Assembly (NCBI RefSeq): GCF_001591365.1
Contig: NZ_BCUT01000001.1
Coordinates: 434,001-498,000 of the forward strand
Length of the DNA stretch: 64,000 nt
Direction: 5' to 3'
Origin: Variovorax paradoxus NBRC 15149
GTDB taxonomy: Bacteria > Pseudomonadota > Gammaproteobacteria > Burkholderiales > Burkholderiaceae_C
Made by a program: the position numbers and the translations under genes. The number at the start of each line of letters is the position of its first letter. The first letter of the stretch is position 1. The notes below the pieces were generated by a model. That model ran no database searches and was not told the DNA's origin. It saw only the letters and a program-made list of their open reading frames with translations. Of the stretch, positions 42,335-50,518 are shown piece after piece.

Positions 42335-43585
42335 TCACCCGCCGGGGGCCCGGCAGCTGCGGAAGCCGGCGAAGATGTCGCGGCGGTGCGGCTCGAAGAA
42401 GTTGCGGTAGCGCGCATGCGCGAGCGCCGCCGACGTGGCGTGGCAGGCGCCGCGCAGCACCCGCCGGGTGCCGAACCACGGCGCCGAGTAGTCGCGGTAG
42501 GGATGGGGCGCGAAGCCTGGGTAAGGCTCGAACGGGCTCGAGGTCCATTCCCAGACCCGGCCCCAGGCGAAGCCCGGCAGCGTGAGCGCCGCGCACTCCC
42601 ATTCGGCTTCGGTCGGCAGCCGCCGCCCGGCCCAGCGGCACCAGGCCTCGGCTTCGTGCGCGTTCAGGTGGACCGCTGCGCCCTGCGGGTCGAGCGGCAG
42701 CCAGCGGCCGCCGCGCCGCTGCTGCCAGCCGGTGCCCGCCGCACGCAGATGGGCAGGGTGGCGCAGCAGCTGGCGCGCGAGCCAGTCGCGGCCCGCGTCG
42801 GACCACCACGCCGGGTGCTCGTAGCCGCCGGCTTCCACGAACGGCAGGAAGCGCGCCCAGCTCACGGCCTGCGCATCGATGCGCAGCGGCTCGATGCTCA
42901 CGTCGTGGGACAGGAGCTCGTTGTCGAACGCAAAGCCGGTGCCTGCATCGGAACCCATGCGCAAGCGCTGCGCCGGCAGTTCCAGTTCGGCATCCTCTGC
43001 AAGCTGCGGCGCAACCCCGCCCTCGCGCAGCGCGATGCCCAGGCCCTCGGCCATGTAGGCCGCCGCTTCCGCATGCATGGCCTCGTGCAGGGCGACCAGG
43101 CGGAAGAAGTAGAGCGCATCGTCGTGCGCATCGGGCGGGAGCTCGTCCAGCAGGGCCAGCGTTTGCGCGAGCGTGCGTTCGAGGTAGTCGCGCGTGGCCT
43201 CGGCATCGGGCAGCGGGAGCGCCCAGCGGGTGCGGTGCGCCACGCGGCCGGAGTCGTACCAGGCATCGGCCTGCGGCAGCAGCGAAGGCTCGCGCGCGTG
43301 GTCCGGCTCGCAGGCCACGCCGCGTGCGCGCTGCCGGTTGCGGCCGATCCACCATTCCTGGAACCAGGCCACGTGGCCCAGCTCCCAGAGCGGCGGATTG
43401 AGTTCGGGCGCGTAGCCGATGCCGGGATAGGCATCCCCCAGCGCGGCCCGGAAATCGTCCGCGAGGTCGAGCGTGCGCCGCCGTGCAGCCAGCAGCGCCG
43501 CGCGCACCGATGCCGGCGGCCCCGCGCGCAGCGCGAGTGCCTCGGGCGCACCGGCCACGCTATAAACAGGCAATGTCGAATCCAT
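42335..43585 (-). CDS. senA: Selenoneine synthase SenA (EgtB-like sulfoxide synthase family)
   Basis: 416-residue non-haem iron enzyme of the EgtB family: DinB_2 N-terminal domain with His71, His167 and His171 (HVAWFQEW and HEAMHAE) as likely iron ligands, and a C-terminal FGE-sulfatase-like domain (LPTEAEWECAAL, WEWTSSPFEPYPGF, RVLRGACHAT). The neighbouring senB and senC genes identify it as selenoneine synthase, which joins a selenosugar to hercynine; this cluster was first described in Variovorax. The ATG at 43585 would overlap the divergent senB start by 13 bp. GTG at 43507 or 43558 may be the real start. It is followed by the PhnDCE-type transporter genes. Confidence 0.88.
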   Translation of the reverse strand: MDSTLPVYSVAGAPEALALRAGPPASVRAALLAARRRTLDLADDFRAALGDAYPGIGYAPELNPPLWELGHVAWFQEWWIGRNRQRARGVACEPDHAREPSLLPQADAWYDSGRVAHRTRWALPLPDAEATRDYLERTLAQTLALLDELPPDAHDDALYFFRLVALHEAMHAEAAAYMAEGLGIALREGGVAPQLAEDAELELPAQRLRMGSDAGTGFAFDNELLSHDVSIEPLRIDAQAVSWARFLPFVEAGGYEHPAWWSDAGRDWLARQLLRHPAHLRAAGTGWQQRRGGRWLPLDPQGAAVHLNAHEAEAWCRWAGRRLPTEAEWECAALTLPGFAWGRVWEWTSSPFEPYPGFAPHPYRDYSAPWFGTRRVLRGACHATSAALAHARYRNFFEPHRRDIFAGFRSCRAPGG

Positions 43586-44568
43586 CGCTTGTCATCGTAA
43601 GCCCGGCCTTGCCCGGCGCCAACAATGGCAACTGGCGCACCGCCCAGCGCTGGAAGGCCCTGCTGTCGCCCGTCTGCAGCGCGCGCGTGGTGCAGCAATG
43701 GCCCGATGCAGACGCATCGGCCGACACCGTGATGCTGGCGCTGCACGCGCGGCGCTCCGCGGAATCGATCGCGCACTGGGCCCACGCCCACCCCGGCCGC
43801 GGCCTGGGCGTGGTGCTGACCGGCACCGACCTGTACCAGGACATCGGCAGCGACCCGCAGGCGCAGCGCTCGCTGCAGCTGGCGCAGCGCCTGGTCGTGC
43901 TGCAGGCGCTGGGCGCCGAGGCCCTGCCGCCGGAGTGCCGGGCCAAGGCGCGCGTGGTGTACCAGTCGACATCCGCGCGCGCCGAGCTGCCCAAGTCCGC
44001 ACGCCAACTGCGCGCGGTGATGGTCGGCCACCTGCGGCAGGTCAAGTCGCCGCAGACGCTGTTCGACGCGGCGCGCCTGCTGTGCGGGCGCGAGGACATC
44101 CGCATCGACCACATCGGCGACGCGGGCGATGCCGGGCTGGGCGAGCTTGCGCGCGCATTGGCAAGCGACTGCCCGGGCTACCGCTGGCTCGGCGCCCTGC
44201 CCCATGCGCAGACCCGCCAGCGCATCCAGCGCGCCCACGTGCTGGTGCACACCAGCGCGCTGGAAGGCGGGGCCCACGTGATCATGGAAGCGGTGCGCAG
44301 CGGCACGCCGGTGCTGGCGTCGCGCGTGCCGGGCAATGTCGGCATGCTCGGCAACGACTACGCGGGCTACTTTCCGCACGGGGATGCCGCCGCACTGGCG
44401 GCGCTGCTCGAGGCCTGCCGCGCGGGCCAGGGCTCCAAAGACCGCGCGGCCGGTCTGCTCGACAGCTTGCGCACACAATGCGCGTTGCGCGCGCCGCTGT
44501 TCGACCCCAGGGCCGAGCAGGCCGCACTGTTCCAACTCCTGAACGAACTCCAGCCACCACCACCATGA
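43573..44568 (+). CDS. senB: Selenosugar synthase SenB (TIGR04348-type glycosyltransferase)
   Basis: 331-residue GT-B glycosyltransferase-like protein. The start SNPSLVIVSPALPGANNGN is characteristic, followed by LTGTDLYQDI, VGHLRQVKSPQTLFDA, and EGGAHVIMEAVRSGTPVLAS in the donor-binding half. In the selenoneine pathway SenB forms a selenosugar from selenophosphate and a UDP-sugar. The ATG at 43573 has only a weak AGG upstream. Its TGA overlaps the senC ATG (ATGA), so the two are coupled. It is divergent from senA. Confidence 0.9.
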   Translation: MSNPSLVIVSPALPGANNGNWRTAQRWKALLSPVCSARVVQQWPDADASADTVMLALHARRSAESIAHWAHAHPGRGLGVVLTGTDLYQDIGSDPQAQRSLQLAQRLVVLQALGAEALPPECRAKARVVYQSTSARAELPKSARQLRAVMVGHLRQVKSPQTLFDAARLLCGREDIRIDHIGDAGDAGLGELARALASDCPGYRWLGALPHAQTRQRIQRAHVLVHTSALEGGAHVIMEAVRSGTPVLASRVPGNVGMLGNDYAGYFPHGDAAALAALLEACRAGQGSKDRAAGLLDSLRTQCALRAPLFDPRAEQAALFQLLNELQPPPP

Positions 44569-45638
44569 ACGCTGCCCTCCCGCAAGCCCCCGCCGCCGAG
44601 CCCCGCCTCACCTCGCTGTCGCACGGCGGCGGCTGCGGCTGCAAGATCGCGCCCGGCGTGCTGTCGGAAATCCTCAAGGGCACGGCGCGCATGCCGATGC
44701 CGCCCGAGCTGCTGGTCGGCATCGAGACGGCCGACGACGCGGCCGTCTACCAGCTCAACGACGAGCAGGCGCTGATCGCCACCACCGACTTCTTCATGCC
44801 GATCGTCGACGATCCGTTCGACTTCGGCCGCATCGCGGCCACCAACGCGATCTCCGACGTGTATGCGATGGGCGGCAAGCCGATCCTGGCGCTCGCGCTG
44901 GTCGGCATGCCGATCAACGTGCTCAGCACGGCGACCATCGGGCGCATCCTCGAAGGCGGCGAATCGGTGTGCCGGGCGGCGGGCATTCCGATCGCGGGCG
45001 GCCACACCATCGATTCGGTCGAGGCCATCTACGGGCTGGTCGCGCTCGGCCTGGTCCACCCGAAGCGCGTCAAGCGCAATGCCGGCGCCAAGGCCGGCGA
45101 CCTGCTGGTGCTGGGCAAGCCGCTGGGCGTGGGCATCCTGTCGGCGGCGCTCAAGAAGGAGGCACTCGACGCGGCCGGCTACCAACGCATGATCGCCACC
45201 ACGACGCGGCTGAACACGTCCGGCCCCGAGCTCGCGGCGCTCGACGGCGTGCATGCGCTGACCGACGTGACGGGCTTCGGCTTGGCCGGCCATGCGCTGG
45301 AACTGGCACGCGGCGCAAAGCTGTCGCTGGAGATCGACTGGCAGCAGGTGCCCGTGCTGGAAGGCGTGCGCGGCCTGGTGCAGTCGGGACACGTCACCGG
45401 CGCATCCGGCCGCAACTGGGCCGGCTACGGCTCCGATGTGGCGCTGCCGCAGAACTTTGCCGAGGAAGAGCGCGCCCTGCTCACCGACCCGCAGACCAGC
45501 GGCGGACTGCTGGTTTCGTGCGCGCCCGAGGCGCTCGACGAGGTGCTGGCCATCTTCCGCCGGCATGGCTTCGACGACGCCGCGGTGATTGGCACTGCCA
45601 GCGCGCAAGGGAGCGCGCCGCGGCTGGTGATCCGCTGA
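44565..45638 (+). CDS. senC: Selenide, water dikinase SenC/SelD
   Basis: 357-residue selenophosphate synthetase, making selenophosphate from selenide and ATP. Catalytic Cys24 and Lys27 in SHGGGCGCKIAP correspond to E. coli SelD Cys17 and Lys20; GGHTIDSVEAIYGL and DVTGFGLAGHALE follow. The ATG at 44565 overlaps the senB stop as ATGA. In this operon it supplies selenophosphate to SenB. It could equally supply selenocysteine or selenouridine synthesis, but no selA, selB or selU is in the window. Confidence 0.93.
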   Translation: MNAALPQAPAAEPRLTSLSHGGGCGCKIAPGVLSEILKGTARMPMPPELLVGIETADDAAVYQLNDEQALIATTDFFMPIVDDPFDFGRIAATNAISDVYAMGGKPILALALVGMPINVLSTATIGRILEGGESVCRAAGIPIAGGHTIDSVEAIYGLVALGLVHPKRVKRNAGAKAGDLLVLGKPLGVGILSAALKKEALDAAGYQRMIATTTRLNTSGPELAALDGVHALTDVTGFGLAGHALELARGAKLSLEIDWQQVPVLEGVRGLVQSGHVTGASGRNWAGYGSDVALPQNFAEEERALLTDPQTSGGLLVSCAPEALDEVLAIFRRHGFDDAAVIGTASAQGSAPRLVIR

Positions 45639-45663
45639 CGGGCTGCCGGGACCGCGGCTCGGG

Positions 45664-46149
45664 CTACCTCGCACCCAGTCGCTTCTGGATTGCGTTCATC
45701 TCATCGATCTCCTTGCGCTGCGAGCTCGAGATCTGCCCGCACAGCCTGACCAGTTCCGGGTCCTTGAGCTCGGCCTCGCGGCACATGAGGATGGCGCCCG
45801 AGTGGTGCGGCACCATCGAGGCGATGAACTGCCTGTCGCCGATCAGGCCCTGCTGCCGAGTCCCGGCCAGGGCGGCGACAAACAGGATCGCGAGCCCCGC
45901 ATGGAGCGCCGCATTGAGCGCCTTGCTGCGGTACATGCCTCGCATGGTGGCGAGCATGATGATTCCCATCGGCGCGACCATGGTGAGCGCCATGTAGAAC
46001 ATGTTGAGGTTGTTCCGGAAGTCGCCCCAGCCGTCGATCATCGAAAACATGACCAGGTACATGACGGCGAGGCTGAGCAGCATGTTCACTGCAAACATCC
46101 CGTAGGGGTGCCCGCCTTGGTGCTGCGGGGCATGTTCGTGAGGTTCCAT
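45664..46149 (-). CDS. DUF305-domain membrane protein
   Basis: 161-residue protein with a His-rich start (EPHEHAPQHQGGHPYG), three hydrophobic segments (residues 18-38, 47-66 and 75-95), and a C-terminal DUF305-type helical piece with FIASMVPHHSGAILMCREA. The MVPHH motif is the family mark; some DUF305 proteins are linked to copper or other metal handling. It is convergent with senC, 25 bp away. The ATG at 46149 is preceded by a purine-rich AGAGAGAGAA. The role here is unknown; His and Met residues suggest metal binding. Confidence 0.75.
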   Translation of the reverse strand: MEPHEHAPQHQGGHPYGMFAVNMLLSLAVMYLVMFSMIDGWGDFRNNLNMFYMALTMVAPMGIIMLATMRGMYRSKALNAALHAGLAILFVAALAGTRQQGLIGDRQFIASMVPHHSGAILMCREAELKDPELVRLCGQISSSQRKEIDEMNAIQKRLGAR

Positions 46150-46496
46150 CGTGTTCTCTCTCTCTGCAAAGACGAGCATGGGCCCGTTGCCGTACCCTGC
46201 GCAACAAACGAAACCCGATGCTCCTTTTTTGTAAAGCTGTGCTCGCGTAGGAAAAAAGCGCATCGCCTCGTGGGAAGCTGCAAGCGGCGGCGCGGTGTTC
46301 GATGCGCCGCGCCATGGCTAAACGCGGGCATTGCTGGAGGCCACGCCGCGGCCGCTGGCCTCGCTCGCATCGCCCGAAGCACAGTCCCTTCCCGAAGAAA
46401 TCTTCGCCTGAGCGGCGCGCACCGACGGCATCCCGCAAAAAACGGCCGAGCCTCTCCTAGTATTCTGGGAACGACATGAAGAACTGAGGGGCCCCG
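46150..46496. other. Intergenic region between DUF305 gene and antiporter gene
   Basis: 347 bp carrying the divergent control regions of both neighbours. It contains a CTTTTTTGTAAAG stretch near 46230 and a GC-rich middle. No gene, repeat or regulator site was recognised. The antiporter ribosome-binding site GAGGGG lies at the right end. Confidence 0.5.
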
Positions 46497-48056
46497 GTGG
46501 ACATCTTCGAAAACGTGCTGCTCATGCTGGTCGCGGCCTGCCTGCTGCTGCAGCTTTCGCGGCGCCTTGCGCTGCCCTACCCGTCGATGCTGGCGCTGGC
46601 CGGCGTGGCGCTGGGCGCGATGCCCTGGGTGCCGCACATCAGCCTCGATCCGCACCTGGCGCTCGCGCTTTTCATCGCGCCTGCACTGCTCGACTCGGCC
46701 TTCGACACCGCGCCGCGCGAGCTGCGCCGCAACTGGCTGCCGCTGGTTTCGCTGGTGCTGGTGGCCGTGCTGCTGACCACCGCTGCGGTGGCATGGGCCG
46801 GCTGGGCATTCGCCGGCCTGCCGCTGGCCGCGGCCATCACGCTCGGCGCCATCGTCGCACCGCCCGATGCGGTGGCCGCCGCGGCGGTGATGCAGCAGTT
46901 CCGCATTCCGCGGCGCACGCTGTCGGTCATCAACGGCGAAAGCCTGCTCAATGACGCCGTCGCACTGCTGGTGTTCGGCGTGGCGGTGTCGGCCGCAGGC
47001 TCGGCGCACCTGCCGATCACCAGCTCGCTGCCGATGCTGCTGGTTGCAGTGCCGGGCGGCGCGCTGGTCGGCATCGCGTTTGCCAAGCTCAACCTGCACG
47101 TGGGCGCACCGCTCTTTGCCGGCACGCGCTCGGCCATCATCTTCCAGTTTGTCATGACCTTCGGCGCATGGATCGTGGCCGAGCGGCTGCACCTGTCGCC
47201 GATCATCTCGGTGGTCGCGTTCGGCATGACGCTGGGCCAATACGCGCCGGGCCGCAACGCACCGCGCGACCGCGTGCATTCCTACGCGGTGTGGGGCGCG
47301 GTGGTGTTCACGCTCAACGTGCTCGCGTTCTTCCTGATGGGCCTGCAGGCACGCGGCATCGTCGACCGGCTTTCGGAGCCCGCGCTTGCGCACGCGCTGC
47401 AATTCGCGGGCATCGTGCTGGCGCTGGTCATCGCCGTGCGTGTGGGCTGGGTGCTGTTCTACGGTGCGGTGATGCGCGCGGCCAAGCACCGGCTGGGCTT
47501 CAAGCCCCGGCGCATCGCGATTCCGTCGAAGCGCATCGGGCTGCTGGTGGGATGGTCGGGCATGCGTGGGCTGGTCACCATGGCCACGGCCTTCGCGCTG
47601 CCGCCCGACTTTCCGGGACGCGACCTGATCGTGCTGAGCGCGTTCGCGGTCGTGCTCGGCACGCTGGTGATCCAGGGCTTCACGATCGGGCCGCTGATCA
47701 GGGCCTTGAGGATCGCGCCCGATGCATCGCTCGAAGAAGAGATCTCGCTCGCGCGCACCGCCATGATGGATGCGGCGCTGTCTGCGCTCGAAGCCGAGAA
47801 CGGCACCGAGGCCGAGGCCGTGCGCGACGAGTACCGCGCAGCGCGCGTGCTGGCGTCGGACACGGCCGAGCCGCAGGCGAAGACGGCGCACGACCGCCTG
47901 CGCGCCACGGCCATCCGCGCGCAGCGGCAGGCGCTCGACGGCCTGCGCGCGAGTGGCCGGATCGAGGACGACACCTACCACCGGCTCGAGGAGGAGATGG
48001 ACTGGGCCGAGCTCAATGCGATCCCGGCCGCCGACGTGCGCCTGCAGAGCGTCTAG
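46497..48056 (+). CDS. CPA1-family Na+/H+ antiporter (NhaP/YjcE type)
   Basis: 519-residue inner-membrane exchanger with about 12 hydrophobic segments over residues 1-400 and a hydrophilic, Ala- and Arg-rich cytoplasmic tail after residue 410 (includes [20 protein letters not shown]). Family motifs: [16 protein letters not shown] with the conserved Asp, and [15 protein letters not shown] with the ion-binding ND pair. It exchanges Na+ or K+ for protons. GTG start at 46497 with GAGGGG upstream. Its TAG overlaps the TAG of the convergent acetolactate synthase gene in a shared CTAG. Confidence 0.9.
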   Translation: MDIFENVLLMLVAACLLLQLSRRLALPYPSMLALAGVALGAMPWVPHISLDPHLALALFIAPALLDSAFDTAPRELRRNWLPLVSLVLVAVLLTTAAVAWAGWAFAGLPLAAAITLGAIVAPPDAVAAAAVMQQFRIPRRTLSVINGESLLNDAVALLVFGVAVSAAGSAHLPITSSLPMLLVAVPGGALVGIAFAKLNLHVGAPLFAGTRSAIIFQFVMTFGAWIVAERLHLSPIISVVAFGMTLGQYAPGRNAPRDRVHSYAVWGAVVFTLNVLAFFLMGLQARGIVDRLSEPALAHALQFAGIVLALVIAVRVGWVLFYGAVMRAAKHRLGFKPRRIAIPSKRIGLLVGWSGMRGLVTMATAFALPPDFPGRDLIVLSAFAVVLGTLVIQGFTIGPLIRALRIAPDASLEEEISLARTAMMDAALSALEAENGTEAEAVRDEYRAARVLASDTAEPQAKTAHDRLRATAIRAQRQALDGLRASGRIEDDTYHRLEEEMDWAELNAIPAADVRLQSV

Positions 48057-49843
48057 GCTTCTTCGTACCAGCGGTCCTTCGCCAGCATCACGCGGTGGTG
48101 CCCCTGCCCGGCCGGCATCATCGGAAAGCAGTTTTCCTGCGCGGCGACCTGCACGTCGAGGAAGAACGGGCCTTCGCTGGCCAGGCATTCGGCCAGCGCG
48201 GCTTCGAGTTCGGCCGGGTCCGACACGCGGCGTGCGCCCCAGCCGAAGGCCTTGGCCAGCGCCACGAAATCGGGCAGCGCCTCGTTCCAGCTGTGGCTCA
48301 GCCGGTTGCCGTGGTTGAGCTCCTGCCACTGCCGCACCATGCCCATGTAGCCGTTGTTGCACAGCACCAGCTTCACAGGCGCGCGGTGCTGCACCGCCGT
48401 CGACAGCTCCTGGATGTTCATGAGCACCGAGGCGTCGCCGCTCACGCAGACCGTCAGCGCATCGGGGTGGCCGATCTGCGCGCCGATGGCCGCGGGCAGC
48501 CCGTAGCCCATGGTGCCGGCGCCGCCCGAGGTGAGCCAGCGGCGCGGGCGGTCGAAGCGCAGGTATTGCGCGGCCCACATCTGGTGCTGGCCCACGTCGG
48601 TGGAGACGATCGCGTCGCGGCCCGCGATGGCGCGCTGCAGCGACGACATCAGCTGCTGCGGCAGGATGGCGTCGCCACGCTGCGCGAAGCGCAGGCACGC
48701 CTCGGCACGCCAGCGCTCGATGCGCTCCCACCAAGGCGCGAGCCGTTCGGGCGCAAGGCCTTCGGCCGGCAGCAGCGCAAGCACGGCGTCGAGGATCGCG
48801 GCGCAGTCGCCCACCATGGGCACATCGACCTTCACCACCTTGTTGATGCTGCCCGGATCAATGTCGATGTGGATCTTGCGCCCATGCGGACAGAACTCGT
48901 CGAGCTTGCCGGTCACGCGGTCGTCGAAGCGCGCACCGACGCACACCACCAGGTCGGCCTCGTGCATCGCAAGGTTGGCTTCGAGCATGCCGTGCATGCC
49001 CAGCATGCCGATGAATTTGGGGTCGGACGCGGGGAAGGCGCCGAGCCCCATCAGCGTGAGCGTGCACGGCGCATGCAGGCGCTGCACCAGCTGCGCGAAG
49101 GCCTCGCAGGCGGCCAGCCCCGAGTTGATCAGCCCGCCGCCGCCGTAGAGCACGGGCCGGCGCGCGGTCGAGAGCAGGTCGGCCGCGCGCTGCAGCATGG
49201 CCTTCGGCGGCAGCGCCGCCCTGCCCGTGCGGAGCGCGCGCAGCGGCTTTGGCGCAGTGCCATGCGCGAGGCGCGCGAGCTGGACATCCTTCGGCACGTC
49301 GAGCAGCACCGGCCCCGGCCGGCCCGAGGCGGCGATCTCCAGCGCGCGGCGCACCAGCGAAGGCACATCGTCCGCCGTGCGCACCTGCTGGTTCCACTTG
49401 GTGACGGGGCGCGACATGCCCAGCGCATCGCTCTCCTGGAAGGCCTGCGTGCCGATCACCGCGGTCGCGACCTGCCCGCTGATGCAGAGCACCGGCACTG
49501 AATCGCTCATGGCATCGAGCAGCCCCGTGATGGTGTTGCCCACGCCCGGCCCCGAGGTGACCAGCACCACGCCCACGCGCCCCGTGCTGCGCGCATAGCC
49601 CTCGGCCGCATGCACCGCGGCCTGCTCATGGCGCACCAGCACGTGGCGCAGCCGCGGCTCGCCATGCAGCGCGTCGTACAGCGGCAGCGCGGCGCCGCCC
49701 GGGTAGCCGAAGATGGTGTCGACGCCGCACTCGACCAGCGTGTCGAGCAGGGCCTCGGCGCCGTTGCGCACGCGGAAGGCGGCGCCGGGGACTTCGGGGT
49801 GGAGGGACGGGGAAGGCGTGAGGGGAAGGTCGAGCAGTCGCAT
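48053..49843 (-). CDS. Acetolactate synthase-type thiamine diphosphate enzyme, catalytic subunit
   Basis: 596-residue ThDP enzyme of the IlvB type. [15 protein letters not shown] and the catalytic Glu in [15 protein letters not shown] lie in the N-terminal domain, FAD-domain motifs in the middle, and the ThDP motif [15 protein letters not shown] with [14 protein letters not shown] in the C-terminal domain. The MVRQWQ segment is typical of true acetolactate synthases. No ilvN regulatory subunit or ilvC follows, so it is a stand-alone copy. It is divergent from an Lrp/AsnC regulator 65 bp away, which probably controls it. Confidence 0.87.
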   Translation of the reverse strand: MRLLDLPLTPSPSLHPEVPGAAFRVRNGAEALLDTLVECGVDTIFGYPGGAALPLYDALHGEPRLRHVLVRHEQAAVHAAEGYARSTGRVGVVLVTSGPGVGNTITGLLDAMSDSVPVLCISGQVATAVIGTQAFQESDALGMSRPVTKWNQQVRTADDVPSLVRRALEIAASGRPGPVLLDVPKDVQLARLAHGTAPKPLRALRTGRAALPPKAMLQRAADLLSTARRPVLYGGGGLINSGLAACEAFAQLVQRLHAPCTLTLMGLGAFPASDPKFIGMLGMHGMLEANLAMHEADLVVCVGARFDDRVTGKLDEFCPHGRKIHIDIDPGSINKVVKVDVPMVGDCAAILDAVLALLPAEGLAPERLAPWWERIERWRAEACLRFAQRGDAILPQQLMSSLQRAIAGRDAIVSTDVGQHQMWAAQYLRFDRPRRWLTSGGAGTMGYGLPAAIGAQIGHPDALTVCVSGDASVLMNIQELSTAVQHRAPVKLVLCNNGYMGMVRQWQELNHGNRLSHSWNEALPDFVALAKAFGWGARRVSDPAELEAALAECLASEGPFFLDVQVAAQENCFPMMPAGQGHHRVMLAKDRWYEEA

Positions 49844-49908
49844 GCCGTCTATTTTTCCGCTTCTGATGCAGAATTTGCTTCTTTCTTTTGGCTCTTTCGG
49901 TCCAATTC

Positions 49909-50403
49909 ATGAAAACTCTTCGGAAAACAGCCTCCATTGAAGAAGGATCTTTCGACAAGATCGACATGGCGATCCTGCGGGTGCTGCTGCTCGATTCGCG
50001 CAAGACCCTGCAGGAGATCGGCAACGAGGTCGGCCTGTCGCCCACCAGCTGCTGGACGCGCATCAAGAAGCTCGAAGCCCATGGCGTCATCAAGCGCTAC
50101 ACCATCGACGTGGATCCGGCCAAGCTCGGCTACCACGATTCCGTGATCGTGCAGGTCACGCTCGAAAGCCACACCGACGAAACGCTCTACGACTTCGGCC
50201 GCGTGCTCGCGACCATTCCGGAGATCCAGGAGGCCTATCTTGTGTCGGGCGACTACGACTACTACATCCGCATTGCGGTGCGCGACACGCGCGACTACGA
50301 ACGGCTGCTGCGCGAAAAGCTCTACAAGATCCCGGGCATCCGCCACAGCAAGTCGCATTTCGTGCTGCGCGTGCTCAAGGAAACCAGCGTGCCGGTGATC
50401 TGA
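49909..50403 (+). CDS. Lrp/AsnC family transcriptional regulator
   Basis: 164-residue feast/famine regulator. N-terminal winged helix (FDKIDMAILRVLLLDSRKTL, GNEVGLSPTSCWTRIKKLE) and C-terminal RAM domain (VIVQVTLESH, DYDYYIRIAVRDT). It acts as an octamer or similar, sensing an amino acid. The ATG at 49909 (MKTLRK) is chosen over an in-frame TTG at 49888. The 65-bp AT-rich divergent region shared with the acetolactate synthase gene is the likely binding place, in line with branched-chain amino acid control. Confidence 0.9.
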   Translation: MKTLRKTASIEEGSFDKIDMAILRVLLLDSRKTLQEIGNEVGLSPTSCWTRIKKLEAHGVIKRYTIDVDPAKLGYHDSVIVQVTLESHTDETLYDFGRVLATIPEIQEAYLVSGDYDYYIRIAVRDTRDYERLLREKLYKIPGIRHSKSHFVLRVLKETSVPVI

Positions 50404-50518
50404 GGGGGCTGGGCCGGCACACGAGCCAGCCGTCGATCTCGTCGATCGCATCGGCCTTGGGACCGCCCGCAAGCGCCTGCAGCCGTATCCGCGGCAGCAG
50501 GTCTTGCTTCACCTTCAT
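50375..50518 (-). CDS. Possible 47-residue protein at the end of the type I secretion operon
   Basis: A short frame begins with ATG at 50518 overlapping the HlyD stop as ATGA, and ends at 50375, 29 bases inside the convergent lrp gene. The sequence (MKVKQDLLPRIRLQALAGG, then ADAIDEIDGWLV) has no family I know. The start overlap is typical of coupled genes, but there is no other proof of coding. It could be the remnant of a larger gene that once followed hlyD. Confidence 0.3.
   Translation of the reverse strand: MKVKQDLLPRIRLQALAGGPKADAIDEIDGWLVCRPSPLRSPARWFP

Noticed and set aside
46302-46411. Small frame ending LPEEIFA before the antiporter gene
   Set aside because: About 25 codons with no acceptable start or ribosome-binding site; not supported.
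46086-49501. Very long frames opposite or out of phase with the antiporter and acetolactate synthase genes (777 and 882 codons)
   Set aside because: Composition is shadow-like (Arg, Ala and Gly runs) and no domain is visible; the true genes explain the region.
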